Of a stretch of DNA of 64,000 nucleotides, positions 51,350 through 64,000 are shown in pieces. The notes beneath the pieces were generated by a model that did no database searches, had not been told where the DNA came from, and was given only the letters and a program-made list of their open reading frames with translations. The stretch spans positions 11,876,501-11,940,500 of the forward strand of contig NC_079373.1 of assembly GCF_021018895.1 (NCBI RefSeq). The letters are read 5' to 3'. How positions within the stretch are numbered: the stretch's first letter is position 1; each line of letters opens with the position of its first letter. The stretch is from Seriola aureovittata. Taxonomy: Eukaryota > Chordata > Actinopteri > Carangiformes > Carangidae. A program made the position numbers and the translations under genes.

Positions 51350-54336
51350 CTGGGATGATGAATGTGAAGAAATTATAGGCCAAGGGCACTGAGTCTCCTT
51401 CTAGTCATTTAAATACACAAAGTACATAAACATTGCAGAACTATACTGAAATCATATTCAATTTATATTGAAACAAACTATTAGTAAAATCATAATGTTC
51501 ACAACATGAGCAGCCAGTTCTTGGCAGAGATGATACTCAGTTTGATTCTCTCAAAGTCAACGAGACACTAAGGCTAAAGTAGAAAAACACACTAATTTTA
51601 TCCTTATTATTGCTGGATATTACTTAGGTTATGTTTTCCTGCAAGTCACCAAGTGACTTCCAAGCATTTAGTATTCTTTGTAATGAGAAACACCAGCATG
51701 TTATAATGTCCAGGGATGCAAATACATTTGACTCAGTGGCAATGTATTCCTGAGTCATTTTGTTGGGAGACATTGAAAGCTTGAATAAAAAGTTGAAATA
51801 TCAAAGGCTTTGGTTAAAAAAAAAACAACGTCTACCCGGAGGGGAAACTTGTACAATTACCTACAATGTGCCAGGCTACTTGCCAGTTGAAAACCAGGTC
51901 ATGGAAAATGTACATATGCAGCTCAGAGAACAGGCAAAACCACATAGTTGCATAAGGAGTCGAATAGCATTGTCATTCTTCATTTAAAAAAATAATATTT
52001 TCTTTGTCAATAGTACACAGAAATTCTGCAGGCGGTCACTGTATATTTTTTCATTTTTGTACACACGCACATACAAGCAAGCTTCAATTAATGCATGGTC
52101 ATTCCCTCACTGTTGACTTAAGTGAGTCAGAATAAATTACAGTAACACAAACGCATACACTTGATCAAATCCTGATGTATGCATCAACCCCGTCACCTCT
52201 GGCCTGTACACTGCATTAACAGTCTGAAGTGTGCCAAGTCACTAATATAACAGCAGTTTAAAACTATGCTATTACATGGTTTTCTAAACAGAGCGCATCC
52301 TGTCACTACACTGAGTGAGTGTGAGTGAGAAAATGGGAACTTGTTTCCTGAATGCTCCACAGAGGGAATTAGAATTAACCTTGTAACGAGGTCAGGGTTC
52401 ACATCAGGGGTACGATAGCAGGAGAGAAGTCACATGACCACCTTACTGGCAACTGATGTTTGAGGTTATTGGCTGCCAGTCCTTCAGCAGGTGAACAAAC
52501 ACTCCACTCTATATTCTCCACAACATAAAGCAGCTCATGGGGAGCTGATGCTGTCATCACCTGGCACAGAGCTGGAGGTAATGCTGCTTTCAGAGACCTC
52601 ACCTGACCCCCCAAAACTGCAATATGTTAGCAAGATCACATTAACACGGCATTCCAGCCTTACTGTGGCTCCAGTTTGTGCCTCTCATTTATTACCATTA
52701 CATTTGAGTCAGAGAGTTCAGCTTGCGTTTTTCTGGAAAATGAATTATTGTTAAAAACTCTTCATCTGTCAAGTGTTCAACAACAGGTAACACTGTCGTG
52801 AAGGTATTTCCAGCATCCTTAAAGACTCTTTTGACCAAATAAATGAAAAAAACATTCCACCCACTGCATAGTAAATTATAATCCATAGAGGAGTCTGGAA
52901 ATAGCTGCAGAACAGCAGTAAGTGCTGTCAAACGACTGAGTTTTTCAAAAATAATTTTTGATATTTTTCTTTTGGGAAAAACATATGCTTAGCTGTGACT
53001 TGAAGATAGTGTATCTACATGAGAAGCACAAACTGGGGATACTCAATCAAAGGAATTTGGGATACAAAGATATTAGTTATGATGTGGTCGAGTGTAAGAA
53101 ACAAAGCTATCAGGGCTTACATACATCTACATATTTATCAGCATAGTCCCAATGACGCTCTTCACTGCAGCATGAAATGCACACACTCGCCGCCTGTTGT
53201 TTGAGTGGTGAAAACAAGTACATTATGTGTGATACAAAATGACTTGCGGGCATGTGTTTGCCAGACTTGGGTGGCATTTCCTCTAAATGCAGCAGTAAAA
53301 AGCTGGCTCTAGAAACACATAATGCAGAACAAAAAATAAATCATGAGTGAGGGCATATATAGACTAAAGAAAGTGTCTGTCATCCAAGGCCTTGTTTGTT
53401 TGTACTCTTTCCCTGGCTGCCTAGATTCATTAACACTTAGCCCTTGGCAGCAGCCACTTTGGCACAGGGTTAAGCTGGAGGACGACCACGGCTGTACAGT
53501 GTCCGCGCACCAGGGGATGAGGACATGTCGTCTCCACCCATCCACCCCACCCTGCACAGCACCCTGGCACATATCAGTTCCCTCCACCCATTCTCCTGTG
53601 TAATCTGGCCCAGTCCTGATGGCAAATGTATTGAATATTTTTATGCTTTGGTTCAACAGAGGCAATTAATGCAGATTAAAGCTTGACAAAAGTCGGCAGA
53701 TTTTAGATCACAGAAACAATAGACATGGTAGATGTTGGGTGGAGTGAATGGGTGGGAGTAGATAGTCATTTAGAGACCGAGGAGGCAGTCCTAAGATGTT
53801 GTGTTTCCAGTCATTACTGCCTTGCTTTGTCTAAACCCCCTCAGCTGGCCAGGTACTCCCCCTCTCGTCCTCCAAACCCTCAGTCTCACCCACAATGCAC
53901 CTGGAGCAAGGCCAGGGCTGCTCTTAATTTGGCCTCATTATTAAGTTAAATGCAGCGCGGGCGGCGGTGCTAGAGCTAATGAGCAGTGCAGAGCTGGCTG
54001 TGCTGTTCCCAGCCTCCTGTCCCAGCCATTAGAAAAATTAGAGAGTGGAAAATGAGTCAAGGGTTGTGGAGGCCTTAATTGAAGTCTTGAATGAAACTGT
54101 CTCTGATCTGAGTAAACCCTGCACTGACTTGGAAGGTCTCAACCCTCACTAAGAACATGCATAATTTATCTTGGGGCCAGAATGTGCATTTGTGTCAACA
54201 AAATCAACATGATTTAGGATAAGGTGTTTTAGGTAGGTACCCATACATGATAGACAAAGACTCTACACAATGTAGACCTAGTAATTACCCTACAATATCT
54301 TCCAGCAATTGCATGTGCATATGTTAATACACTATT

Positions 54337-54371
54337 TATATATTGTATATATTGTATATATTGTATATATG
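54337..54371. repeat. TATATATTG tandem repeat
   Basis: Three 9-bp units plus a partial fourth in intergenic DNA. Confidence 0.9.
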
Positions 54372-56616
54372 TGTTAGAGAGACCCCTTATGCTTGTGTTT
54401 ATGCACAAGATGGTATCTGAGCTGTGTGGGTGGCAGGGTTTCTACTCAGGGGGGCTGTGGCTGAAGAGGAGGACCTCAGAGCAGGGGCACTGCAAAAATA
54501 CACATGTGAGAGACAAACAGGGCTCTCAGCAAATCAAAAGACAAGGTTAAACTTAAGGCTTTTAAAGAGTGGAAAAAATGCTGATTTGTATGGCATAAAC
54601 TGCTCAAAGCTGTCCATTGCTCTGGGGTAGTATCCCTCTTAAGTCATCGTAGAGACCGTCTATCATCTAGCCACTCAGTCAAGACTGTGAGAGACTGGGA
54701 GGTTTAGGAGTCCCTATGTTTAGATGACTTTGGGGGTTTTTACTCTGCAGCCTTGCTAAATTGTCCAAACACGACCACACTGGCATTCATTTGCACTTCA
54801 TCCCAACACAGCTTATCCTGACCACACAGTGACAATGTTTTTCTGGGAGATACTGGGGAGATAGCTGGCCAAATCTTTGAAGCCAAATCAGCAGCTTACA
54901 GAGATCAGCAAGAGGCTCGATTTCGATATTAAAAGAGAGAGAAAGATCAGTTCTCTGTTTAGGTTTGGCTGAACTCAGCTAGGAGGAGAGAATAGCCTGA
55001 GGTTGGAGGAACACAGGCGGCAGATGATGATGATGGTATGTGTGTTGAGTTTGTGGGTGTTTCTGACAAGACATCTTTGCTTAGATTTGTTGCAAGGGTC
55101 AGAGGGTGTAGTAACTGAGCTGTATTCAAGTGCCTCATCCAGCCTCTTGTCTCCGTCTACCTTTTGCTCCAGTGCGTGGCTGGGGACAGTGTACTGCAAA
55201 TTCCTGTCACAGTATTGTCCTCCTGCAAGCCTGCTTCTGCTGGAGAGCACTTAGCCATGTTTATAGCTGTACAGGTTCAAAGAGAGGCCAGCAGCACAAT
55301 GGAGCAGGGCAAGTTGGCTGCAGCACCACTGTGTGGGAAACACCATCACACACTGAGGAATCAAAACAAAGACGCAGACAGGGAAAAAACTCTGCAAGCA
55401 TTAAGGAAATTGCCATATTTTCCCGATTCTATTTTGCCACGATTCAATTCTGCAGAAAACATTTCCTCCACACAACAACATTAGTCAAAAGGTGCAGTAG
55501 CACAATAAGGCACCTTTAAACAAATTGACAACAACCATTCAGTTCATTAGTATATCGGTCATAAACATTTTGTATTCAAAAACAAAAATATTTTCCAGGC
55601 AATGAAATGCCTCACTTTGACAAAAGTGAGCCTCTGATTGGAGAATGCCTCTTTCTCTGTGAACTATTGGTGGGGAGAATGGGTGGGGCCCTAAGGGCCA
55701 TCTATGGGGCAGTGTTGTCAAATCATTACATCAATGTGCATGACACTACTGACTGGTTGTAACAGCTCTTACTTTATATTGACTTCCCGTTATAAGAACA
55801 GAAATCTATGCATACTTGGCGTCAGTGTAGGTGAAGGGCAGACACGACCGCCACATTAAAGGGATAAAACTGGAGTTTGGGTTTTGAGTAAATGTTTGGC
55901 TAACTCAGCTTCATCACATGTCCAGCATTTAACTAAATAGTGTGCTGACACTGACCATCACATACAATAAAGGCAGCCAGTCTTCTCGTGGTGGCCTTCT
56001 CACCCCAACGAGCCCCTGTGACCTGTCCTTCAGCCCCCCCCCCCCCCAAATGTTTTAATCCTGCTAACCTTGTCAAAACCACCAGACCTCATTCAGAACA
56101 AGCAGATGACTCTCTGCACGCCAGTGGCCTCTATAAATAGAAATTTCATTGAGGAGCAGCAGGCTGAATGGGAGGTATTGTAAACACAGAGCCAGCCTAA
56201 AGCCTTACACAGGGCTAACCTGGGAAAGTGATGGAAAGTGACATGCTGCAGCCATGAGGCATACAGTACAATAACAAACTGACACCACTGTACCACTGTC
56301 CACTGTCCTTCACTTCACATATAAAGGTTTTACCTCACACTGCCCAAAACCTACTTGCAAATAGCACACTAAGCATTCTTTGGGTTAAGCAACAAAACAA
56401 TGTGGTTTATGTTTATTTCTGAAGTAAGAACACTGTCTCTGACAGGTTTCAACTTTCAAAACTTTCCTGTGACCCCCTTAAACAATACAAAAAAAGGAAT
56501 GGGTTGTGGGAAGACAAAGTGGACTGCTCACTCTGCATTTTGTATTAAAAAACAATCAGCAACATACCATCCTTAACCGGTAAATGAAAAAGACAACCTT
56601 CTTTTACAGTATTTGC

Positions 56617-56632
56617 TATATATATATATATG

Positions 56633-56700
<68 letters not shown>

Positions 56701-56704
56701 CATA

Positions 56705-56745
<41 letters not shown>

Positions 56746-56816
56746 ATATATATGTGTATATATATATATGTACACACACACACACACACACACACATACA
56801 CACACACACACACACA
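56617..56816. repeat. Compound (TA)n/(TATG)n/(CA)n microsatellite
   Basis: About 150 bp of alternating TA with TG and CA interruptions, running into about 45 bp of CA. Six overlapping false frames arise from it. The TA part can extrude cruciforms and the CA part can adopt Z-DNA. Confidence 0.97.
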
Positions 56817-57096
56817 GTATGTCTACTTCTGCTCCACAGATAATAAGTAAACAGTTGTTTTTATCCACTACTCGACATCAGCCTGTGATGGGCACAGACC
56901 CAGCCTGTCTGTGAGCTTCCTGATTCACTGATCATTAATTCAGTTTACTTACCTCGTTTTATATACAAGGCAGTGTGACAAGCCCATTCTGGCACAGGTT
57001 AAAAGGTTTGGCATGGGAATTATGTATTCCTCAGGATGGAAAAAATATGTTGGCTGAATCAAAGGATTATTTTGTGAAAGAAACTGTGCCATTCAG

Positions 57097-57104
57097 TGAC
57101 GTCA
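57097..57104. promoter_or_regulatory. Perfect CRE, TGACGTCA
   Basis: An 8-bp palindromic CREB/ATF site in CpG-poor intergenic DNA. A match of this length is expected about once per 64 kb, so on its own it is weak evidence. Confidence 0.25.
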
Positions 57105-59066
57105 AAAACTGGCTGACAGCTCATTCAGTCAGTTCAGCTGCAGAGTGATGGTGATGTATTTGATGTAGTCAAATGATGTAGTAGGTGAGACAATGTGATC
57201 AGCAAGACTGAGTACCCACATCTTGTCTGCCAGTATGGGCCTTACTGTTGGTGCAGCAGAACAGCAGGGGTCTGACTCTGACTTTGAGACTTGAGAGTTT
57301 TAGAAAAGTTAGGAGGCATTCTGTAGATTATAGGTGCTTCTATCCACCCCTGGTTGTTTTTGTTCTTAAAATCTTTAACACATGGACAGACCATAAAGGA
57401 GCCTAGACAGTCACCTACCAAACCACACGAAGTGAGACAAAGAGAGAGTGAGAGAGGGTGGGGGTGAGAGAGAGGCTGAACCATTTTTAAGCCACTCATT
57501 TGATTCACAATTCACACGCAGATCCCAGCCAGGGGGCAGGGATTTTGAGGAGGAGAGATCAGTAGCCAGGCTTAACTTAAAATGTCAAATGCTTTACTTT
57601 GACTTCATGGAAAAAAGACAGTTCAGAAGAACCGACAGACCACATGCCACCAAGCATTTTTCCCTCCTTACTTGAAAAAAAAAAAAAAAATCTTAGAAGC
57701 AACAGGTACAGACTGGCTCTTTCACTCAGCTGTAGCAAAACAACAAGGTGCTTCAGCCCTGAAGGCCGGTGACACCTGATCATCAAACTGCCACCAATTA
57801 GAGCATTAGGAGAAGTCATTTATTTTGCCAATGTTAAAGAAGGTGCTAAACTCCGTGAACCATTCCTGCATACCCCTGCTGAAATTTCATCCAGAGCAGC
57901 CCTGGCCCCACAGAGAGAAAGAGGGATATTGAGGGGCTAAGTGAGACGAGGGCCCTGGAGACCAGGCTCACCAGAGTAGACACTGCCAGTCCTGGGGCAG
58001 TCGGAGCAACGATAGCCCCCTTCATCATTCTTCCCCTCTCTCTCCTCACAGCCCGGCTGGGGGACTGGGTACTACAAATTCATTGTTCACGACAGAAAAA
58101 AATCTGCATGTTCAGTACAATCAGTCATGCAGGGGCTACCAGAGTGAAGGGGGTTGGAGGTGGTGACTGACGCCCTACCCTTTTTCAGCTGATGATCTAA
58201 TACAGGTAAAGAGTGCAGCTTGGTGCTAGACTGCCCCCCTCTTTTCAGCCCCACACCCAATTCTCCCCATTTAGGTATTTGTTGAACCTCCTGCACTGAA
58301 ACCACTGCCTGTACATGAACAGATTGGGTGTTGGGCAGCACACAAGTTTCCATGCATGGTAGGCAATGAAAGGAGAGCTCAATGAGCTTTCAGCCTACCC
58401 AATTCCATTACTGTTACCAAAAGTAACAAATGTTTTAAATAACTAAAACGGCAAAAATATATCCGCTTATGTTACCTAATTCAGCACATCTAATCATCAA
58501 CTCACAAAATAGCATAAAAAATGCAAAATAAAAAATATATAGTGTTTTATATACAAAAATCAACATTTAGAATTGGAGACTTCCATTAGTGAAGACAAAA
58601 TGAACACAAACACATGATGGAAAGATGAACTCTTGGAGTGCGCACAGGCTGCTGGGCTGTTTGTTTCAGTGTAACAGGAAATCGTGTGTTTGTATGGTGT
58701 CACATCTGAGAGGTGTTTCCAGGTGCTGCTCAAGTGGTTTCCTTTGATTTTGCCCCCTGATGCTTGTCATCTGACACCTAAGCTGTCATGGGTTTATGCA
58801 GCTCAAATTAATATGTGACACATCACAGTGAACACCTTCAACTGAATATCTAACACACCAGCATGAAAACAGATGTATCTTGATTGCTGAATTACATACG
58901 CAGTGAAAATCAATACTAAAAACATTTTTAGAAGAAACAAAATCTTTTCATCATTGATATATCAACACATTTTCTATTTGTATCTATTGAAGTCATTCTT
59001 AACAAACAAGTGCAAGTGGTTCACCCCTTTTGATAAACAGCACCCTCTGCTGCTTAGCTTCTGAAT

Positions 59067-59160
59067 TATCCATCCATTCATTTCCTACACAGCTTTAACT
59101 CTTCAGGATCAAGGGGGTCGAAACCTATACCAGCATGCACTGGGTGAACAAGTGAACAAC
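59067..59160. repeat. Fragment of the ATCCATCCATT-type teleost repeat
   Basis: TATCCATCCATTCATTTCCTACACAGCTTTAACTCTTCAGGATCAAGGGGGTCGAAACCTAT resembles the widespread fish repeat whose consensus runs ATCCATCCATTTTCTACACCGCTTAT then GGGTC and GGAGCCTATCCC. It is diverged and truncated, and the source family is uncertain. Confidence 0.5.
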
Positions 59161-60858
59161 CCTTAACAAGCCAGAAGTTCATCATATTATTTACACACAT
59201 TAGCTGAATTAGCTTTGGGGTAAGTCAACCTGCAGGAAGGAGAAAAAAAAATTGTTTTTCAATGCAACAGTGTTAAAATATACAAAAATATATTTCTGCA
59301 AACTAACAAAACAGGCCTATCATAGAATAACATACTTGTTGAGAAGGTTGCCTGCAAGCAACAACTAAATGAACACACACAATGTTTTCAAGCTTGTCAT
59401 GACAAACAAAACAAAAACACGTTCATACTTTGTCCTCCACAGTGAACACCATCAATCTCGATTCTGGGAACAGAACAGGAAAAAACACCCAGAAAATGAA
59501 GTCAGCCTATTCTTTCAATGTTGGCCAAAAAACCTTGTAAAGTACCCTAGGATTCATATAGAGTAGAATACTGCATCATTATCAACCGATCTTATTAATT
59601 GCAACATCCGAATCCAAGAGCAGAAATCTGTCCTTACAAGCCAGAGAAGACTTTAAAGATGTGTCATATGGTTTATGGATGAAAAATAAAATGCACTTGC
59701 AAATGTATTCAATAATAGTAATAATAATAATGAACAGATGGCCTCTTCACTTGGCCATTGTTGCGATTTAAATGTAAATCAGTCTATATTATTTTTGTCT
59801 GCTCAAGGCAGATGATTTGGCACGATTCCCTGCAATCAAGAGTGTTGCTCCTGTATCGAGAGTCAATCCTAAAATGGGGAAGAGGATATTTCATCCAGCG
59901 GCTCTGCAAAGGGTTCCAACAATAACACCTCCCCACGGAAAGGAAATTCCTGCCTCCTCTGCTCTCGGCTGGAACACACAACTCTCTTAATCCTGCTCTG
60001 GTAATGAGGTCATTTCACAATATAATTTTCTCCCTTATTTTTTTCCATTTTAACAAATTAAAATCTGGTGTTGCCCAGTAACAGGACAAAACATTGTGAT
60101 TGATCTCTATCTTTACTAGGTTACTTTGGTTGCAAAACTATATGGTTATATGTAATCTGATGAAAGGGTATATTTCAATATGAGAATCTGTGATCCTTTA
60201 GATGTTTAGTAGTGTTTCTGCTGCTAAGATGAGAGGCCTTCGGTGAGGTGGGAGTGGAGGTGGTAAGGCAGTAATGGAACAGACAGAGAAGTTGTTGAGA
60301 GCTATGTCCTGCCAAAACCCACTCTGATCACTGCTCTGAAACCATCTGACCATCGCAGGAACAGCCAGTCTGGCTTCAAGTGGAGGTGACAGTGTGTCCG
60401 AGAGACACGTTACAAGTCAGAGGAAATTGGAGATAAACAGATAAAAGAATGCAATCTCTGCTGGAAGTAGCAAGGCACAGGGGGCAGGAAATAAACCTGT
60501 ATTTAAGCTGATTACCCGAGCTGTGTCCCAGCCCTTTTCAGCAGCCTTGCACAGCCCGGCCTCTCCACTACCAACGTTGTTAATTAGAGATTTGCTAAGG
60601 GGAAAAAAGGCAGCCTTGTCAGACTTGCAGGAGTGTTAGTGATGGCTGGCTGGAGGGGGACATGCAGAGCTCTTAATTGGGTCTGTATGCTGTATCGGTG
60701 GCTGGCTGGAGCACTGGTGATGATTGCTGTGAGCAGGTGGCCGTGGTGGCAGCTCCATGCAGGCCGTCCCAGGCCAGCCTGTCTGTTCTTGTCAGGACCT
60801 GGAACACTGAGCAGACAGCTCCTGAGCCCCGCACTCATTACGCCAAGTTGCCCACCCT

Positions 60859-60871
60859 GTCGCCTAGCAAC
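60859..60871. promoter_or_regulatory. X-box match GTCGCCTAGCAAC
   Basis: A full match to GTNRCC-N1-RGYAAC, the RFX binding consensus used in cilia-gene promoters and enhancers. It sits in a GC-richer block (about 60480-60910) with no recognised exon. Confidence 0.4.
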
Positions 60872-62971
60872 GCCCTCATAGCCCCTCCACAACACTTCCT
60901 CGCTGGTCCCACAATGTAACCCGCAGTCGTGGAGCACCACTTCCACACAGTCCAGCCATAGGAAAAAGATGAATAAACTGCTACATCCCAGTGTCCTCTC
61001 ATTATACAACATATAGTGCATAAAGCCAGCCATAATGTACCAACAATGTACATCAAATAATATGTCAGTACCAATGAATGAAAGCCGTCTCCCCAAAAGT
61101 GTGTTTTATGTGAAACCATCCTTACTTTTATTATGTTAACTGCTGCAACAGAAAAATTACACTGAGTGCCTAAAAGATTTAGAGTCCCCTCCCTTTCTTT
61201 TGTAGGTGTGTCTGGATTATAATCAGGCAATGTCTCAGACACGCCACAGCTGGTCATACATGACATTTGTGATTACAATCTTCCTACTAACAGTACTTCA
61301 AACACATGAGCACACATATGCAGACATGAACATGTGCAAGATTCCACACAGACGCAGGAGTAGTTAAGATCTTGGAAGCATTCTTGTTAAATTCTGCCGT
61401 CTTTTTCTGACAGTAATCTCCATTTGCACCAGAGTGTTGCAATGGGAGTGGGGAGTGGGCAACTTCATGCAAATACTGCCTGTGACTTCAACTGCAATCA
61501 AGCAGCCTAATCCAAGACTGTGAGACAAATGTAGCAGTCTAGAAAACAGGCCTACATTTTTTCTCCCAAACAATCCTGGTGCCAATATGAGACTTGTTGG
61601 CAAAATGAGAATCTTATAAAATGTTGGGTGATGCAACTGCCCTTAGGCAAACTTTACAGGGAAAACTCTGAATGCAGGATGGCTTGGGGAATATTTTCAA
61701 TGCAGCATATTTGTTCTCTTTGTATTAGGAAATTAGTTCACTGGGGAAATCCATGTCCTAAGAGGGCCTAGCATTTCTTTTGCTGTGGTTTGATTACTTT
61801 GGACAGTAGTCAGCCCAAGTTTCATGATTCAGTGAAATTTTGATGAATGCTACAAATGAAGTGTAAAAGAATCAATCATGTCAGGGTTTGACTGGACGGA
61901 CTTTGAAGAAGGGTATGTGGAACAGTGCCTGAGCTGGAAAATGACAGGAAACAGTAGAATGACATCAGCTATGGCATAGTGCAAGTCCTGTTTAATGAAA
62001 TGGAGAAATCAATGGGCTTCTATAATGCCTTTTAAAACATGGAGCACACCTCGAGGCTCCAGTTGTGAATTTAAAAAGGACATATTTCACGCAACCACAG
62101 AAGAAATTGGAGTAGAGTTGGAATCCAATCAAAACCAACATCACCCCCTAATATGCAGTGACTAATCTGGCAGTAATAGATGTTATTTTCACTCCTCTCT
62201 TCTCAAAGGGTTATGGCTTGAAACTAAAACGAAACCAACTTTGTTTGTTGCTGTGCCTAAGATCTGAATTATTCAAGTTGATTTAATCCAGTCAACAGTT
62301 CACTAAATGACACAGAGTCCCCACAGTCCTGTCAGTGCAGGCTGTCCGGTACTGAAAAAGGTCAATATTAAATCATAGCCCCACTCTTGAGGCTCTCTGT
62401 AACATTGCAATCCACAACAGGTCTTGTCCACATTCTGTGGTGCTGCTCCAGTTACTGAAGCTGGAGAGAGGGGAAAATTCTCAGCCCAAGACCCTCTTCA
62501 CTGTACAAGAAGCCTGCAGTATGAAACAGCTAAAAATCCAAAGTGCAATCATTTGTCACAGGCAGTTTGCACATCTGGAATGTCTCAGTTTGTGCACTCA
62601 GAATATCAGACAAGATGGGTGGTGCTCCAAGAGATCAGGGCCACTCTCATGTCGGCCGTTCAAAGTGAGCCGGGTTGGAGCTACAACATTCGCAAGCAGC
62701 TGTGTCTTCCCTGGGGTTGCACTTGGGCTGCGGGTGCTAGATCTCACTGTGGAAGTGCCTGCAAATAAATGGTTTTGTCACTGTGTTCACACATTCCTCC
62801 AACCGATGAGTCTGCTCTGCCTTATACCTCCATTAGGCTGCCATCCTCACAGCTGACTGCTGACATCACCTCATTACATACACATGGAACGAATTGATAT
62901 TCGAAACATAAAACTGTCGTTTAGGTGGAAATGGACTACAGTTATCTCTCCTGGAGGAAATCTTTGAAATC

Positions 62972-63683
62972 ATTTTTAAAAGGACCATTTCAACATTTTG
63001 GGAAAAAAGCTAATTCACTTTCTGTCAAGAATTAGATGAAAAGATTGATGCCTCTATCTGTTAAATTTGAAAGCTGCGGTTTTTACTACCGCTTCAGGAG
63101 GCAGATACTGCTAATATACTGCGATATTTGAGAAAACCCAATAATGATATATTTGCTGATGTTCATTTTCTTTGCACAACTAATAACATAAAATCAACAT
63201 TTTCAATAAGATTCCCTTAAATTCGTTTTTAACAATTGCGACCAATAAATATACCGGGCATGACATTTCACGGTTGAAAAATAAACTTGTCAATACACTG
63301 GTAGACAAACTATAGAAAGGTAATACCGTTTTAAAACTTATTTTTGTAATTTCTGTACTTCAATTTATTATTTATCGGCTGACACATATGCAAATACCGT
63401 TATATCTTCAATGTGCTAATACTAACCGACGTCTAGTTTTTATACTTCACTTTTTGTACGTATTAAAAAAAACAAGGTGTAACATGCTCATGAGCAAGGT
63501 TTAGACTTATTTGTGGGTGTCATTACCTTTGGTCAAACTCTTAATGCTAAGCTAAGCTATCTGTCTTCTATCTCTATTTCATGTTTAACAAACAGATATG
63601 AGAGTGGTATTAACTCTTAACTAACTCTCAGAACGAAAGCAGATAAGCATGTTACCCAAAATAATGAACCATTTCTTTAAATG
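62972..63683. repeat. Long-armed foldback repeat (MITE-like)
   Basis: The left arm (62972 to about 63080) and the reverse complement of the right arm (about 63490-63683) align over 90 bp or more with gaps: CATTTTGGGAAAAAAGC against TATTTTGGGTAACATGC, then AATTAGATGAAAAGATTGATGCC against AGTTAGTT.AGAGTTAATACC. The right arm also carries GCTAAGCTAAGCTA, the hallmark GTTAGCTTAGCTTAGC motif of an abundant teleost repeat. The roughly 400-bp interior is AT-rich and non-coding. No clear target duplication was found. Confidence 0.65.
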
Positions 63684-64000
63684 TCATTATAGCCATGGGG
63701 AATGTGATAGACCACTATAAGCCTTTGGCAGAGGTAGTAAAATAGGAGCAGAACACATGATTAATGAGAGTGAGGAAATAAGAAGAAAGACGAGAGTGCA
63801 GAACCTGTCCTATGGTCGTTCCATAAGGAATACAGGGAATGCCCAAACCTCTGTCATCAATATTTGCCTCAGATGAAATGACATACAGCTCAATCTCTCA
63901 CCAAATGAAATGCCAGCCAAAAAGCTGAGCCCAAAAGAACACATTCTAACCTGCAAATAAATAAGCAAAACTTGTACATTACATTTAGAATATGACAAAC

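Noticed and set aside
56545..56914. Tyr-Ile repeat frames
   Set aside because: Translations of the TA/CA compound microsatellite.
60584..61096. 170-codon minus-strand frame
   Set aside because: Mixed composition with no known motif. It overlaps plus-strand frames of similar length, as expected by chance in a GC-richer block.

Overview
This window looks like nuclear DNA from a bony fish, probably a percomorph teleost. It is AT-rich and gene-poor, full of long dinucleotide microsatellites, and carries decayed copies of interspersed repeats typical of teleost genomes (about 2.45-2.90 kb, 22.5-22.7 kb, 47.03-47.38 kb and 62.97-63.68 kb). The species cannot be told from the sequence.

I can support one protein-coding gene: the 5' part of smad6 (inhibitory SMAD), transcribed leftward on the minus strand. 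Exon 1 (17617 to 16819) encodes the SMAD6-type N-terminus and the divergent MH1 domain. Exon 2 (13752 to 13696) encodes the PPPPY Smurf-binding motif. Exon 3 (13002 to 12925) encodes the rest of the linker. All splice sites are canonical and the reading phases join exactly. The MH2 exon should follow, but no MH2-like reading frame lies between 12924 and 1, so intron 3 is at least 12.9 kb and the last exon is outside the window. Whether this is the smad6a or smad6b paralogue cannot be decided here.

The gene start lies in a CpG-rich block. About 0.84 kb upstream of the ATG is a promoter-like cluster: a perfect palindromic SMAD-binding element (GTCTAGAC) exactly 5 bp from a GCCGCC box, an inverted CCAAT box beside a GGAGCC box, and a palindromic C/EBP-type site. 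This fits the known biology, since SMAD6 is a direct BMP/SMAD target that feeds back on the pathway. A second GTCT/GGCGCC juxtaposition lies in intron 1.

From about 18.6 kb to 64 kb (the 5' side of smad6) I find no convincing exon. In human the interval upstream of SMAD6 is also gene-poor. The stretch holds microsatellites, decayed transposons and several 100-600 bp blocks of higher complexity and GC that look like candidate cis-regulatory elements; conservation could not be tested. Structural oddities include two strong short hairpins (31384-31418 and 48418-48459), a TTAA-bounded repeat followed by a CpG-richer segment with RFX-like sites, and a long-armed foldback element near the right end. 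I found no CRISPR, operon, rRNA, tRNA or prokaryote-like system, and nothing that clearly amounts to a new biological system.
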